DNA from: Pedobacter hartonius
GTDB taxonomy: Bacteria; Bacteroidota; Bacteroidia; Sphingobacteriales; Sphingobacteriaceae
Assembly (NCBI RefSeq): GCF_900107535.1
Contig: NZ_FNRA01000005.1
Coordinates: 310,001-374,000 of the forward strand
Reading direction: 5' to 3'
Length of the DNA stretch: 64,000 bases
The notes beneath the pieces are model-generated. The model was not told the DNA's origin. It searched no databases and saw nothing but the letters and a program-made list of their open reading frames with translations. A program made the translations under genes and the position numbers. Below, one piece after another: positions 8,920 through 18,395 of the stretch (the first letter of the stretch is position 1; the number at the start of each line of letters is the position of its first letter).

Positions 8920-9695
8920 AAAAACCACAGATACTTTTGATAGATGACCACGAGGATATGCTGACATTTCTTCAAAATGACCTGCAGGCAGATTACAGTA
9001 TCTATACTGCAGCTAATGGCAGGGAGGCGCTGGAAATTATCAGGCATCATGTTATTGAGCTGATCGTAAGTGATGTAATGATGCCTGAAATTGACGGATT
9101 TGGTTTGTGCAGGCGCATTAAATCTGATCTGAATTACAGCCACATCCCTATTATATTGCTCACGGCTAAAAACACATTAAAAGCGAAGATCACAGGTTTG
9201 GAACTTGGTGCGGATGCCTATATTGAAAAACCTTTTTCTCCGGAACACCTGCATGTACAGATCGCCAATCTGTTATCTAACCGGAATAAAATAAAGCTTC
9301 ACTTCGAAACCCCTGCCCCTGTCAGATCAGTATCTGACCTGAAGGATGAAGATGAGAAGTTTCTCTACAAAATCAATCTGACCATACAAAGCAATTTAAG
9401 CAATCCAAATCTTGATGTGGATCTGCTTGCAGAATTACTCAATATGAGTCGCTCGACACTTTACCGAAGGGTCAAAATGTTATCCAATCAGTTCCCGAAT
9501 GAACTGATCAATCTCATGCGGTTAAAAAAATCCACTGAACTCCTGGAACAGGGTAAACTAAAAATCTTTGAAATTGCCGCTAAAGTTGGTTTTTCATCAC
9601 AAACCCATTTCGGACAAAGTTTTCTAAGGCAGTACGGCATTACCCCAACGCAGTACATGAAACAAAAAAATGTCAACAGTACAGAAAGCTCATAG
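8916..9695 (+). CDS. Response regulator with AraC-type DNA-binding domain
   Basis: 259 residues: receiver domain (about 5-120) with phosphoacceptor D53 in VSDVMMPEIDGF, the LLTAK threonine/alanine block and the conserved lysine in EKPF, then a linker and an AraC-type double helix-turn-helix domain (about 150-255; IAAKVGFSSQTHFGQSF is the second helix-turn-helix). Its start codon overlaps the stop of the sensor kinase (ATGA), so translation is coupled. It corresponds exactly to the C-terminal half of a classical HTCS and is the probable activator of the operon starting at 9833. Confidence 0.93.
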   Translation: MKKPQILLIDDHEDMLTFLQNDLQADYSIYTAANGREALEIIRHHVIELIVSDVMMPEIDGFGLCRRIKSDLNYSHIPIILLTAKNTLKAKITGLELGADAYIEKPFSPEHLHVQIANLLSNRNKIKLHFETPAPVRSVSDLKDEDEKFLYKINLTIQSNLSNPNLDVDLLAELLNMSRSTLYRRVKMLSNQFPNELINLMRLKKSTELLEQGKLKIFEIAAKVGFSSQTHFGQSFLRQYGITPTQYMKQKNVNSTESS

Positions 9696-9832
9696 GCAAA
9701 CAACAAGTCTTATCATTTTTTTCTAAAAATCGTGTCAACTGCTCTCGGAATCGTTCCAATCTTTACCGGACTGAGCTAATGCTAATGTCTGTCTGTTAAT
9801 TTTACGCTACCAAATTTAAACCAATATAGCGT
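9696..9832. promoter_or_regulatory. Upstream region of the SusCD operon
   Basis: 137 bases between the regulator and the first enzyme-like gene. It holds a small palindrome GGAA-TCG-TTCC (9747-9757) that could be part of the regulator's operator, and an AT-rich TAATTTTA element near 9797 that could be a weak -7 box, as expected for an activated promoter. Both are suggestions from position only. Confidence 0.3.
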
Positions 9833-10846
9833 ATGAAAACAAATTACAAGAAGGTCGCCCGCCTATTGATGGCCGGGGCGTTCCTGTTCCAATTTACACT
9901 GCTTTCGGCTTGCCGGAAAGATTCAGCTGTCAAAACTGATGACATGCTGTCTGCTAATGCTAAAGGCAGTGCAATTTCTAATGTAAATGCGGCAACCACC
10001 TATTACCTGGCCGCCAATAGCAACAGTGCAGACTTCCAGGCGCTTGTCAATAGCGCAGTAGATGGCGATGTGATCATCCTGAGAACAGGCAGTCATTATG
10101 TAACTACCGGCATCAGATTACCTGCAGGAAAAAACGGTATCGTGATCAGAGGAGAAGCAGGTGCCGTGATCAGGAAAGCAACGAACACCAGTCCCGTTGC
10201 AGCGATCACGATCACCGGCAACTATAATACGATAGACCAGATAGAACTGGACGGTGGTGACCTTCCGGAAGCCGGGATTATCCTTTATGGCCAGCACAAT
10301 ACAATCTCCAACAGCAAGATCCATAATTGTGGTAATGCAACAGCCAGGGGAGCTGGAATTCTTATTCATAACCTCGGAACCCCGGTTTGTGCGTTCAATT
10401 CAGTTATAGGATGTTCGGTCTATTATAATTACATGGTTGGGGTATCCCAAAACGGGCATTCAGGTGGTACGATTAAAAACAACAATATTTACGAAAGCGG
10501 AGCGGAAGGGCTTACAATTGATATTCTGAGTCACAACTGTTATGTGTATGGTAACACCATTGACAAAAATAATAAATATAACAGAGGTGTGGGAGGTATC
10601 GGAATTGATGATTCCAATGGATCAAAGGTTGATCAAAACACCGTTTCAAATACTTATTACAGAAGTGGCATCACCTTTCAAAATAATATAGGTGGCTGTG
10701 ACGGAGCTGTTATATCTAACAATCACCTCACCAATAATACAGCTTACGGAATTTTGGAACGATACACCAATTACCAGAATACAAATAAAAGCTTTACCGG
10801 AAATATCTTTTCAGGTAATGTTGCAAATACATTCATTCAGTATTAA
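9833..10846 (+). CDS. Right-handed beta-helix lipoprotein, possible polysaccharide lyase or binding protein
   Basis: 337 residues with a lipoprotein signal (lipobox LLSAC followed by RKDS). From about residue 50 on there is a chain of parallel beta-helix (PbH1) turns rich in Asn and Gly, such as GNYNTIDQIELDGG, HNTISNSKIHNCG and GAEGLTIDILSHNCYVYGNTI. This fold is shared by pectate, alginate and chondroitin lyases, epimerases and some glycosidases. No catalytic signature is certain, so activity and substrate stay open. The position between the regulator and susC, with a lipid anchor, suggests a cell-surface or periplasmic polymer-degrading role within the locus. Confidence 0.75.
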   Translation: MKTNYKKVARLLMAGAFLFQFTLLSACRKDSAVKTDDMLSANAKGSAISNVNAATTYYLAANSNSADFQALVNSAVDGDVIILRTGSHYVTTGIRLPAGKNGIVIRGEAGAVIRKATNTSPVAAITITGNYNTIDQIELDGGDLPEAGIILYGQHNTISNSKIHNCGNATARGAGILIHNLGTPVCAFNSVIGCSVYYNYMVGVSQNGHSGGTIKNNNIYESGAEGLTIDILSHNCYVYGNTIDKNNKYNRGVGGIGIDDSNGSKVDQNTVSNTYYRSGITFQNNIGGCDGAVISNNHLTNNTAYGILERYTNYQNTNKSFTGNIFSGNVANTFIQY

Positions 10847-10860
10847 AATACAGCAGGGTC

Positions 10861-10900
10861 AATTGACAAAGGCTGGCGCGATTGGCAGTCTTTGTCAATT
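10861..10900 (+). terminator. Strong stem-loop between the beta-helix gene and susC
   Basis: AATTGACAAAG (10861-10871) is a perfect inverted repeat of CTTTGTCAATT (10890-10900). A G-U pair and CTG/CAG extend the stem inwards to about 15 bp with a 10-nt loop. No T-run follows, so it may be a partial terminator, an RNA-stability element, or a way to lower transcription into susC. Confidence 0.5.
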
Positions 10901-10942
10901 GCCGTGTTTCAGAGTCTGATTAACAATTTCAGTTATAAATTT

Positions 10943-13900
10943 ATGAGAAAATCTTTACCTTATTTCAGGCGGCTATACATCGCATGGAATCATATATATT
11001 ACAATTCTCTTTTTATGAGAAGAGCAGCACCAATTTTTATGCTGCTATTGCTGATCCTGACCGGGCTGCAATCATTTGCGCAATCACAGGTAGTTGGCGG
11101 AACCGTTACTGATGATCTGGGCCAAACACTTACAGGAGCCACGGTCAAATTAAAAGGAAGCAGCATGGGCGTAGTCACTGCTATTGATGGCAAGTATTCT
11201 ATCAGCGTACCCGATAACGGCATCCTGATATTTTCGTATGTCGGCATGGCCGAAAAATCCGTTCCAGTCAATAAACGCCGCGTAATTAACGTTCAGCTAA
11301 TCAGTAACAGCGCTTCATTAAATGATGTGGTTGTTGTAGGTTATGGCACAGTTAGAAAAAGTGACCTGACAGGATCTGTAGCGAAGTTTAAAACAGATAA
11401 TCTGGAGCAATACCCGGTAACATCTATTGACCAGGCTATTCAGGGGAAGGTATCCGGTGTACAGATCGTAAACAGTTCAGGCAGTCCGGGTGCGGGCTTA
11501 AGCTTTGTGGTACGGGGAGGAAACTCATTGGGTTCCAATCAGCCGCTGATCATTCTGGACGGCTACCCCATTGACCTGGGATCCGGCAATTTGTCCATGG
11601 GCGCAAACAATGAAGTTGCTAATCAGCCGGGTCAAAATCCCCTGGCGGCGCTCAATCCCAATGATGTCGAATCCATCGAGATCCTTAAAGACGCATCATC
11701 AACTGCCATTTATGGTTCACGCGGCGCAAACGGCGTAGTAATCATTACTACAAAACGCGGCAAAAAAGGAGTAGATCAGATTAATTTCAGTTTCAGGTCG
11801 GATGCCGCAACCATTCGCAAGAAACTACCAGTCCTCAATACCCAGGATTTCATCAAATTTTCCAATGAAGGCGCTTTGAATGATGGTATAGATTCTATTT
11901 ACAAAGCCCCGGCCATTGCAGCGTTGGGCGGGATCAACAATAACTGGCAGGACCAGATTTTCCGTACAGGCGTCACCAACAACTACCAGCTATCTGTTTC
12001 CGGTGGAGATGATAAAAACAAATATTTCCTTTCCGGTGAATACACGAAAATAAACGGTCCGGTTTACAACTCAAACCTCAACCGTGGAAACATCCGTTTC
12101 AATTATGATCGTACTGTGAATAAGGCACTTACTGTTAAATTTAATGTTACCGCAACCAAATCGGCATCGCGGCTGGGATTAAATTCAGCACAGTCAGGTT
12201 TACAATCCAGTAATGTCATCGGCAGTGCATTATTATCCAGGCCCCTGACAAGGGGAGTCGATGATGTAGGAGAGATAGATCAGAGCATTGCAGATAATCC
12301 CTTAACGGTGCTTAATCTGCAAAAGGACAATACGAATCTTGATTTGGTATCCAGCAATTTAACGGCTGATCTGAAATTGACTAAAGACCTTATATTCCGT
12401 ACTAACGTTGGGGGGTATAACACAAGTTCCCTGCGCCAGAGCTATAGTCCGGTAGGTACGTACGTTGGTTCCCAACTTAATGGCTATGCGTTCCGCGGAG
12501 AAAGTTCAAGATTCAACTACTTAAGTGAATTTACCTTAAATTATGCTAAAAGCATTAATAAGCATTCGATCAATGCTGTTGCCGGGTATACCTGGCAAAA
12601 GTGGGACCAGAAGGGGCTTGGAACCTCGGCTTCCGGTTTTCCTAATGACAACTTAACTTATGAAAGCTTCCAGAGTGCCAAGTCGCCCGGGATCACTACA
12701 ACGGCACACCAGCAATGGGCATTGGCTTCCTATCTGGGAAGGTTTAATTACGCTTTCGATAACAGGTATTTGCTGACCCTGACCGGTCGTGCCGATGGAT
12801 CTACCAAGTTGGCAGAGGGGCATAAGTATACGTTCTTTCCTTCAGCCGCAGTAGCCTGGAAAGTAAGCGAAGAGGATTTTTTCAAAGATAACGTCAAATT
12901 CATCAGTTCATTTAAGTTGAGAGCGAGTTATGGGCTGTCAGGCAACCAGAACATTGCAGTCGGCGGCACTCAGACAACCTTCGGCATTATGTCTTACGTC
13001 CTTAATGGACAGGTTGTGAAAGGATATGTTCAGAACAATATTGCGAATCCCGTACTTGGCTGGGAAAAAACAAAACAATTCAATGCTGGTGCAGATATTT
13101 CCTTTATGCACGACAAACTGCAACTGGAAGTTAACGTTTATAAAAAACGTACTGATGATCTGCTGATCAGTTTACCTATCCCTGCAAATACCGGCTATAC
13201 CAATTATCTGTCTAACGCGGGCAGTGTTGAAAACAAAGGTTTAGAGCTTGACCTCAGTGCTCAGATTCTCAGATCAGCGTTTAAATGGGATGTCAGCGGA
13301 AATATTTCCTTCAATCGCAACAAGCTTGTTAGCCTGGGCCCTTTAGGTGATGATGGTAAAATATTTGGCCCGAATTATTTGAGTGCCGGTAGTTTGCTTA
13401 ATCAGCCTATCCATATTGGAGTGCTGAACCAACCAGTGGGCTCATTTTATGGTTACCGTATAAATGGTATCTATCAGACGGCAGCTGAGGTAGCTGCCGG
13501 TCCGGAAGCGGGTACTGCAAAACCCGGTGATTTCAGATTTGTAGATTTGAACGGGGATAATATTATCAATGCCGATGACCGCCAGATTGTAGGAAACCCC
13601 AATCCGGATTACATTTTTGGATTAACCAATAGCTTTTCTTATAAAAAGTTCACTTTCTCATTTTTCATACAGGGCAGTATAGGTAACCAAATCGCGAACC
13701 TGAACCGCTTTCGGTTAGATGCGCTGGCCGGTAATGCCACAAATATAAGCCAGGAGGCCTTTGATGGAAGATGGACAGGTCCGGGAACCAGCAATTACTA
13801 TCCCCGTGCCAAATCAGGTGGGGGCTATTTCAGCTCACGTTTCTCTGATTTCCTGATCGAGGACGGTAGTTACGTCAGATTAAAGAATGTGAATGTGAGT

Positions 13901-14104
13901 TATAGTCTTCCATTGGCTAAAATATCCTGGGTGAAAGATATAAAGATATTCCTTACAGCTACAAACCTGCTGACGTTTACCAATTATACCGGCTTCGATC
14001 CGGAGGTTAATGCGGACTATGGAAATGGCCTCACACAGGGTGTAGACAACGGTACCTACCCACAATACAGAACTTTAACCGCAGGTATAAATTTGAAATT
14101 TTAA
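10943..14104 (+). CDS. SusC-family TonB-dependent outer-membrane receptor
   Basis: 1053 residues from ATG 10943. Order: long signal region with the hydrophobic core FMLLLLILTGLQSFAQ, a carboxypeptidase-regulatory-like beta-sandwich (GGTVTDDLGQTLTGATVKLK), the plug domain with the SusC-type blocks VVVGYGTVRKSDLTGSV and SIDQAIQGKVSGVQ, and a 22-strand barrel ending TLTAGINLKF. It imports oligosaccharides with TonB energy, partnered by the SusD 4 bases downstream. ATG 11015 is an alternative start giving a conventional signal peptide; the longer form is typical of the family. Reading is open back to TTG 10892, but that codon lies inside the stem-loop. Confidence 0.94.
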   Translation: MRKSLPYFRRLYIAWNHIYYNSLFMRRAAPIFMLLLLILTGLQSFAQSQVVGGTVTDDLGQTLTGATVKLKGSSMGVVTAIDGKYSISVPDNGILIFSYVGMAEKSVPVNKRRVINVQLISNSASLNDVVVVGYGTVRKSDLTGSVAKFKTDNLEQYPVTSIDQAIQGKVSGVQIVNSSGSPGAGLSFVVRGGNSLGSNQPLIILDGYPIDLGSGNLSMGANNEVANQPGQNPLAALNPNDVESIEILKDASSTAIYGSRGANGVVIITTKRGKKGVDQINFSFRSDAATIRKKLPVLNTQDFIKFSNEGALNDGIDSIYKAPAIAALGGINNNWQDQIFRTGVTNNYQLSVSGGDDKNKYFLSGEYTKINGPVYNSNLNRGNIRFNYDRTVNKALTVKFNVTATKSASRLGLNSAQSGLQSSNVIGSALLSRPLTRGVDDVGEIDQSIADNPLTVLNLQKDNTNLDLVSSNLTADLKLTKDLIFRTNVGGYNTSSLRQSYSPVGTYVGSQLNGYAFRGESSRFNYLSEFTLNYAKSINKHSINAVAGYTWQKWDQKGLGTSASGFPNDNLTYESFQSAKSPGITTTAHQQWALASYLGRFNYAFDNRYLLTLTGRADGSTKLAEGHKYTFFPSAAVAWKVSEEDFFKDNVKFISSFKLRASYGLSGNQNIAVGGTQTTFGIMSYVLNGQVVKGYVQNNIANPVLGWEKTKQFNAGADISFMHDKLQLEVNVYKKRTDDLLISLPIPANTGYTNYLSNAGSVENKGLELDLSAQILRSAFKWDVSGNISFNRNKLVSLGPLGDDGKIFGPNYLSAGSLLNQPIHIGVLNQPVGSFYGYRINGIYQTAAEVAAGPEAGTAKPGDFRFVDLNGDNIINADDRQIVGNPNPDYIFGLTNSFSYKKFTFSFFIQGSIGNQIANLNRFRLDALAGNATNISQEAFDGRWTGPGTSNYYPRAKSGGGYFSSRFSDFLIEDGSYVRLKNVNVSYSLPLAKISWVKDIKIFLTATNLLTFTNYTGFDPEVNADYGNGLTQGVDNGTYPQYRTLTAGINLKF

Positions 14105-14108
14105 ACAA

Positions 14109-15770
14109 ATGAAAAGGACTATAATTTTATATATGTTATTGATCTCAGCACTCGCTTCATGCAAGGTAGATGAGACCATATATGATTCAGCAACAGCCGA
14201 TAATGCGATAAAAAAAGCTTCTGATATCGACAATGTGATGATCGGGGTATATTCTCACCTCACAGCGCCTCCAGGATTTGGAAGAGATATTTTATGGGCA
14301 CTACATCCCTATGCGGATGATATATCCTCAACCGTGACCTTTGAACAGGGTATCTGGGGGCGGAAATCTTCGATCAACTCAGGCACGCCGTTTGTCAATA
14401 CCATCTATGTAAACTGGTATTTAACGATCCGAGATGCCAATGGCGTACTTGATGCCGTTGAAAAGATATCATTGGACCCAGCCTTCAAGGCAAAAAGTAT
14501 CAGTGAGGCACACTTTCTCAGGGCTTTCTGCTACTTCAATCTGGTTCAATTGTATGGCGGGGTTCCCTTAACTATTTCTTCTGTGAATGCAAGTTCAGAT
14601 TTCTATCAACCGAGGAACTCCGTGGATGAGGTGTATAAGCAAATTTTTTCTGATCTCCAGGATGGTGTAACTCAGCTGCCTGCACGTACAGCACAACCTG
14701 CCACTGAATTTTACCGCGCAACGAAAGGGGCAGCACAGGGATATCTCGCAAAAGCCTACCTTACCTATGCGAATTACCTTGATCTGCAGCACCGGTCATC
14801 AGAGGCAGGTGCATACTATCAAAAAGCCAAAGAAACCGCAGATGCGATAATTACATCGGGTCAATATACACTGATCAATGACTATGGCGCATTATGGGAC
14901 GTTGGCAAAGAAAAATCAAATTATGCTGAGGTGATCTTTGCTATTCCGCACACCCGGGATGGTTCTGACGTTTCATTATTCGGGCAGGGCACGTATCTGC
15001 CAGGCACTTTTCTGCCTACAAGTTACCCAAATTCTACAGGTACTGCCACCCATGCCGGAAATGGCTGGATGCGGATACAGCCCTGGTTTTTTGAGCGTTA
15101 TACAAAGGGTGAGTATGCGGGTGATTATAGGGTAGAAAAAACTTTCCTCTCCACCTGGACAGATGCTAGTGCTAAACGTCACGTTTCCTATCCTTTAAAA
15201 ATTGTTGCAACAGATACAAAGGAAACATCAGCATACTTGTTAAAATATGTGGATGGTGCGGGATTATCTTCTTACGGCCACGAAAACGATTTTTACCTGT
15301 TGAGATATTCCGAGATTTACCTGATCAAAGCAGAAGCGGAAAATGAATTGAACGGTCCGAGCGGAGAGGCACTCGCGGCTTTTAATGCGTTAAGAGCAAG
15401 GGCGAGATTAGCCAATGGAGTTGCGCGTACAGTTCCGGCAAATGTCACCTCCGGCCTTTCAAAAGAGGATTTCAGAATGAAGATTTTTGACGAGCGCGGT
15501 CTGGAATTTGTAGGTGAATTTAACCGTCTGTTCGATCTTTGGCGGATGCGCTATAAAGACAATAGCCGCACGATGTACGAATATCAATTTGGTACATTCC
15601 TACCCAGTTTGACACCGGGCCTGCCTAAAAACTCAGCGAATATTTGGCAGGGCGGTGGTGTGACGGAAGCAACAAACGTCATTCCTTTCGACTCCAAATA
15701 TCTGCTGTTACCCATACCTGCGAATCAAACTGCAGTGAACAGTAAACTCACACAGAATCCGGGGTGGTAA
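14109..15770 (+). CDS. SusD/RagB-family starch-binding-like lipoprotein
   Basis: 553 residues with lipobox ALASC. It has the SusD layout: an N-terminal tetratricopeptide-like region (AHFLRAFCYFNLVQLYGGVPL, the family hallmark) and a C-terminal SusD domain with YLLRYSEIYLIKAEAEN and FDERGLEFVGEFNRLFDLWRM, ending in PIPANQTAVNSKLTQNPGW. It lids the SusC barrel at the cell surface and binds the glycan. It starts 4 bases after susC and is co-transcribed with it. No separate SusE/SusF-like surface binding protein follows. Confidence 0.95.
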   Translation: MKRTIILYMLLISALASCKVDETIYDSATADNAIKKASDIDNVMIGVYSHLTAPPGFGRDILWALHPYADDISSTVTFEQGIWGRKSSINSGTPFVNTIYVNWYLTIRDANGVLDAVEKISLDPAFKAKSISEAHFLRAFCYFNLVQLYGGVPLTISSVNASSDFYQPRNSVDEVYKQIFSDLQDGVTQLPARTAQPATEFYRATKGAAQGYLAKAYLTYANYLDLQHRSSEAGAYYQKAKETADAIITSGQYTLINDYGALWDVGKEKSNYAEVIFAIPHTRDGSDVSLFGQGTYLPGTFLPTSYPNSTGTATHAGNGWMRIQPWFFERYTKGEYAGDYRVEKTFLSTWTDASAKRHVSYPLKIVATDTKETSAYLLKYVDGAGLSSYGHENDFYLLRYSEIYLIKAEAENELNGPSGEALAAFNALRARARLANGVARTVPANVTSGLSKEDFRMKIFDERGLEFVGEFNRLFDLWRMRYKDNSRTMYEYQFGTFLPSLTPGLPKNSANIWQGGGVTEATNVIPFDSKYLLLPIPANQTAVNSKLTQNPGW

Positions 15771-15813
15771 ATCAGAAACTTCTAAGTATCAATCCACAAT
15801 CAAAATCTTATCT

Positions 15814-17037
15814 ATGAAAAAATCATTAAACCGAGAAAATTATTCCTTAACAGACAGCTGCACAGTAGGTATCTCCGCGTATAAACTTCGAAAGCCATCA
15901 TGTTTGATCCTTATTGTCCTTTTTATGTTTATCAGTGTTCAAAAAAACAGTGCACAAACGGTGATACTGAAAGATAATGAGAAGGTATGGCCGAAAGCAA
16001 AAGCCAATAACTGGTATAAAAAACAAGGCTGGCTGGTTGGCGCCAACTATATTCCCAGCAATGCCGTCAATCAACTGGAAATGTGGCAGGCAGACACATT
16101 TGACCCGGAAATTATTGATAAAGAGCTTGGTTTTGCAAGTTCATTAAAAATGAATACGATGCGGGTATTCCTGCATGATCTGGCCTTCCAGGAAGATTCA
16201 ACCGGCTTTCTGATGCGGGTAGATAAATTTCTGGCCATTGCAAAAAAACATCAGATCAAACCATTGCTGGTATTTTTTGATTCATGCTGGGACCCCTTTC
16301 CTCATACAGGTAAACAACCTGCTCCCAAACCTTTTACCCACAACTCAGGATGGGTACAAAGCCCGGGACAGCTGGCATTGAAAGATTCAACTCAACACCC
16401 CCGCCTGCAAAATTATGTCGTTTCCGTTGTCTCCCGCTTCAAACATGATGACCGTATTCTTGGCTGGGACATCTGGAATGAGCCGGATAATATGACCGGA
16501 CCATCCTATGAGAAAGTGGAAACCCCTGACAAGGTCAAGCTGATCATTCCACTATTACGCAGCGCGTTCAACTGGGTACGCTCTGTTGAGCCGGAGCAAC
16601 CTTTGACATCAGGAATATGGGTTGGTGATTGGTCTTCTGAAAAAACCTTAAAACCGATAGAACAACTACAAATACGGGAGTCCGATATTATCACCTTTCA
16701 CAATTATGATTCCGGTGCGGAGTTTGAAAAAAGAATAAAATATCTTCAGCGTTACGGCAGGCCCATCATCTGTACCGAATATATGGCCAGGCCTAATGGC
16801 AGCACATTTCAATCTTTTCTGCCAATTGCTCAGCATTATCGTGTAGGAATGATGAACTGGGGTTTTGTCAACGGAAAATCCCAAACGATCTACCCATGGG
16901 ACAGTTGGACAAAAAAATACAACTCGGCTCCGGATTTATGGTTTCATGATATCTTTAATAGTGATGGTTCTCCCTATAAAAGTGATGAAACAACTTTTAT
17001 CCACAAAATCATTACCGAAACAAATAGCGGAAAATAG
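15814..17037 (+). CDS. Clan GH-A glycoside hydrolase (GH5-like)
   Basis: 407 residues. After an N-terminal hydrophobic segment (CLILIVLFMFISVQ, cleavage likely near NSAQ) lies a TIM-barrel glycosidase: MNTMRVFLHDL on an early strand, WDIWNEPDN with acid/base E223, and PIICTEYMAR with nucleophile E322. Both catalytic glutamates of clan GH-A are present, so it is a retaining endo-acting enzyme (cellulase-, mannanase- or xylanase-like); the exact GH family is not clear. It is the last gene of the utilisation locus and its only obvious glycosidase. The first about 25 residues before the hydrophobic core are longer than usual, so the real start could be internal. Confidence 0.8.
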   Translation: MKKSLNRENYSLTDSCTVGISAYKLRKPSCLILIVLFMFISVQKNSAQTVILKDNEKVWPKAKANNWYKKQGWLVGANYIPSNAVNQLEMWQADTFDPEIIDKELGFASSLKMNTMRVFLHDLAFQEDSTGFLMRVDKFLAIAKKHQIKPLLVFFDSCWDPFPHTGKQPAPKPFTHNSGWVQSPGQLALKDSTQHPRLQNYVVSVVSRFKHDDRILGWDIWNEPDNMTGPSYEKVETPDKVKLIIPLLRSAFNWVRSVEPEQPLTSGIWVGDWSSEKTLKPIEQLQIRESDIITFHNYDSGAEFEKRIKYLQRYGRPIICTEYMARPNGSTFQSFLPIAQHYRVGMMNWGFVNGKSQTIYPWDSWTKKYNSAPDLWFHDIFNSDGSPYKSDETTFIHKIITETNSGK

Positions 17038-17089
17038 CCTTTTAAATCATCGGCTTTCACTTATACTGGTTTATCCGAATGGAACAAAA

Positions 17090-17126
17090 AATGGGGCTGT
17101 ATCATCATGATACAACCCCTTTTTTG
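17090..17126. terminator. Bidirectional terminator
   Basis: GGGGCTGTATCAT (from 17093) pairs with ATGATACAACCCC (to 17119) with one mismatch, a T-run on the plus side and an A-run on the other. It ends both the utilisation locus (plus) and the amino-acid operon (minus). Confidence 0.85.
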
Positions 17127-17140
17127 TCGATGATAAAATA

Positions 17141-18394
17141 TTATACCAGGTATTCAAACAAGGTCTGATCGTTATTCAATTCGATCATCTCGAATTTGAA
17201 ATCACTCATTCTCTGTTTTAATGATGCATAATCAGATGCCTCCTGCAATTCAATTCCTACCAGTGCAGGTCCATTCTCACGGTTTGTTTTCTTGATGAAC
17301 TCAAATCTTGTAATATCATCATTTGGCCCCAGCACATTGTTGACAAAAGCTTTTAGCGCTCCCGGACGCTGAGGAAAACGAACAATAAAATAGTGTTTAA
17401 GGCCTTCAAAGAGCAGGGATTTTTCTTTGATCTCCTGCATCCTTTCAATATCATTATTTCCACCGCTAACGATACACACTACCGTTTTGCCGGCGATAGT
17501 GTCTTTCAGCTGGTCAAGGGCGGCAACAGCCAGTGCACCTGCCGGTTCAACCACGATAGCATCCTCATTGTATAATTTTAAGATCGTAGTACAGATCTTG
17601 CCTTCAGGAATCAGCAGCATTTGATCCAGCAGCTCACTGCAGTACTCAAAAGTTAGGTTTCCCACTCTTTTCACAGCTGCACCATCAACAAAACGGTCTA
17701 TATATTCCAGCGTCACCGGGCTGCCGTTCTTTAAAGCCTGGTTCATGGAAGGGGCACCTTCAGGTTCCACACCGATCAGCTTGATTTGTGGCTTGATGTG
17801 TTTCAGATAGCTCCCAACACCCGAAGCTAATCCACCGCCGCCGATAGGCATGATCACCACGTCAGTTTCGGGCAGGTCTTCGAAAATTTCTACGCCTACC
17901 GTACCCTGGCCTTCAATGATCTTTGCATTGTCAAAAGGCGGAATAAACACCATCTGATGTATAGCGGTATAAGAAAGGGCTTCTTTCATACAATCGTCAA
18001 AAGTATCGCCCACCAGAACGATCTTAATATTATCCCCTCCAAACATTTCAGTTTGTTTGATCTTTTGCCTTGGTGTAATTTCAGGCATAAAGATCACGCC
18101 CCGGATATTCAGTTTTTTGCAGGAATAGGCAACACCCTGGGCATGGTTCCCTGCACTTGCGCAGACTACACCCTGTTTCCGCTGGTCGGCATCAAGGGTG
18201 CTGATCATGTTATATGCTCCGCGCAATTTATAGGAACGCACTACCTGAAGATCTTCTCTCTTTAAATAGATCTTTGCATTATACTTTAATGAAAGGCCTT
18301 CGTTGTACTCCAGCTGAGTACGTTTTACGGTATCTGCAATACGTGCCGCAGCAGCATTAAAATCCAATTCTATCTCTTTTTCTAAGTTCGCCAT
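17141..18394 (-). CDS. ilvA: Threonine ammonia-lyase (threonine dehydratase)
   Basis: 417 residues. It converts threonine to 2-oxobutyrate, the first step specific to isoleucine. The PLP lysine K56 sits in VRSYKLRGAYN; the phosphate-binding loop is MPIGGGGLASGV and the C-terminal PLP-contact block is CIVSGGNND. An ACT-like regulatory region (about 330-417, HYFIVRFPQRPGALKAFVNNVLGP) suggests feedback control by isoleucine. It is the last gene of the operon, 1 base after the leuA stop, and is followed by the bidirectional terminator. Confidence 0.95.
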   Translation of the reverse strand: MANLEKEIELDFNAAAARIADTVKRTQLEYNEGLSLKYNAKIYLKREDLQVVRSYKLRGAYNMISTLDADQRKQGVVCASAGNHAQGVAYSCKKLNIRGVIFMPEITPRQKIKQTEMFGGDNIKIVLVGDTFDDCMKEALSYTAIHQMVFIPPFDNAKIIEGQGTVGVEIFEDLPETDVVIMPIGGGGLASGVGSYLKHIKPQIKLIGVEPEGAPSMNQALKNGSPVTLEYIDRFVDGAAVKRVGNLTFEYCSELLDQMLLIPEGKICTTILKLYNEDAIVVEPAGALAVAALDQLKDTIAGKTVVCIVSGGNNDIERMQEIKEKSLLFEGLKHYFIVRFPQRPGALKAFVNNVLGPNDDITRFEFIKKTNRENGPALVGIELQEASDYASLKQRMSDFKFEMIELNNDQTLFEYLV

Positions 18395-18395
18395 C

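Noticed and set aside
10892..10942. TTG 10892 as the susC start.
   Set aside because: It lies within the stem-loop and would precede a normal signal region by 17 residues of unlikely sequence.
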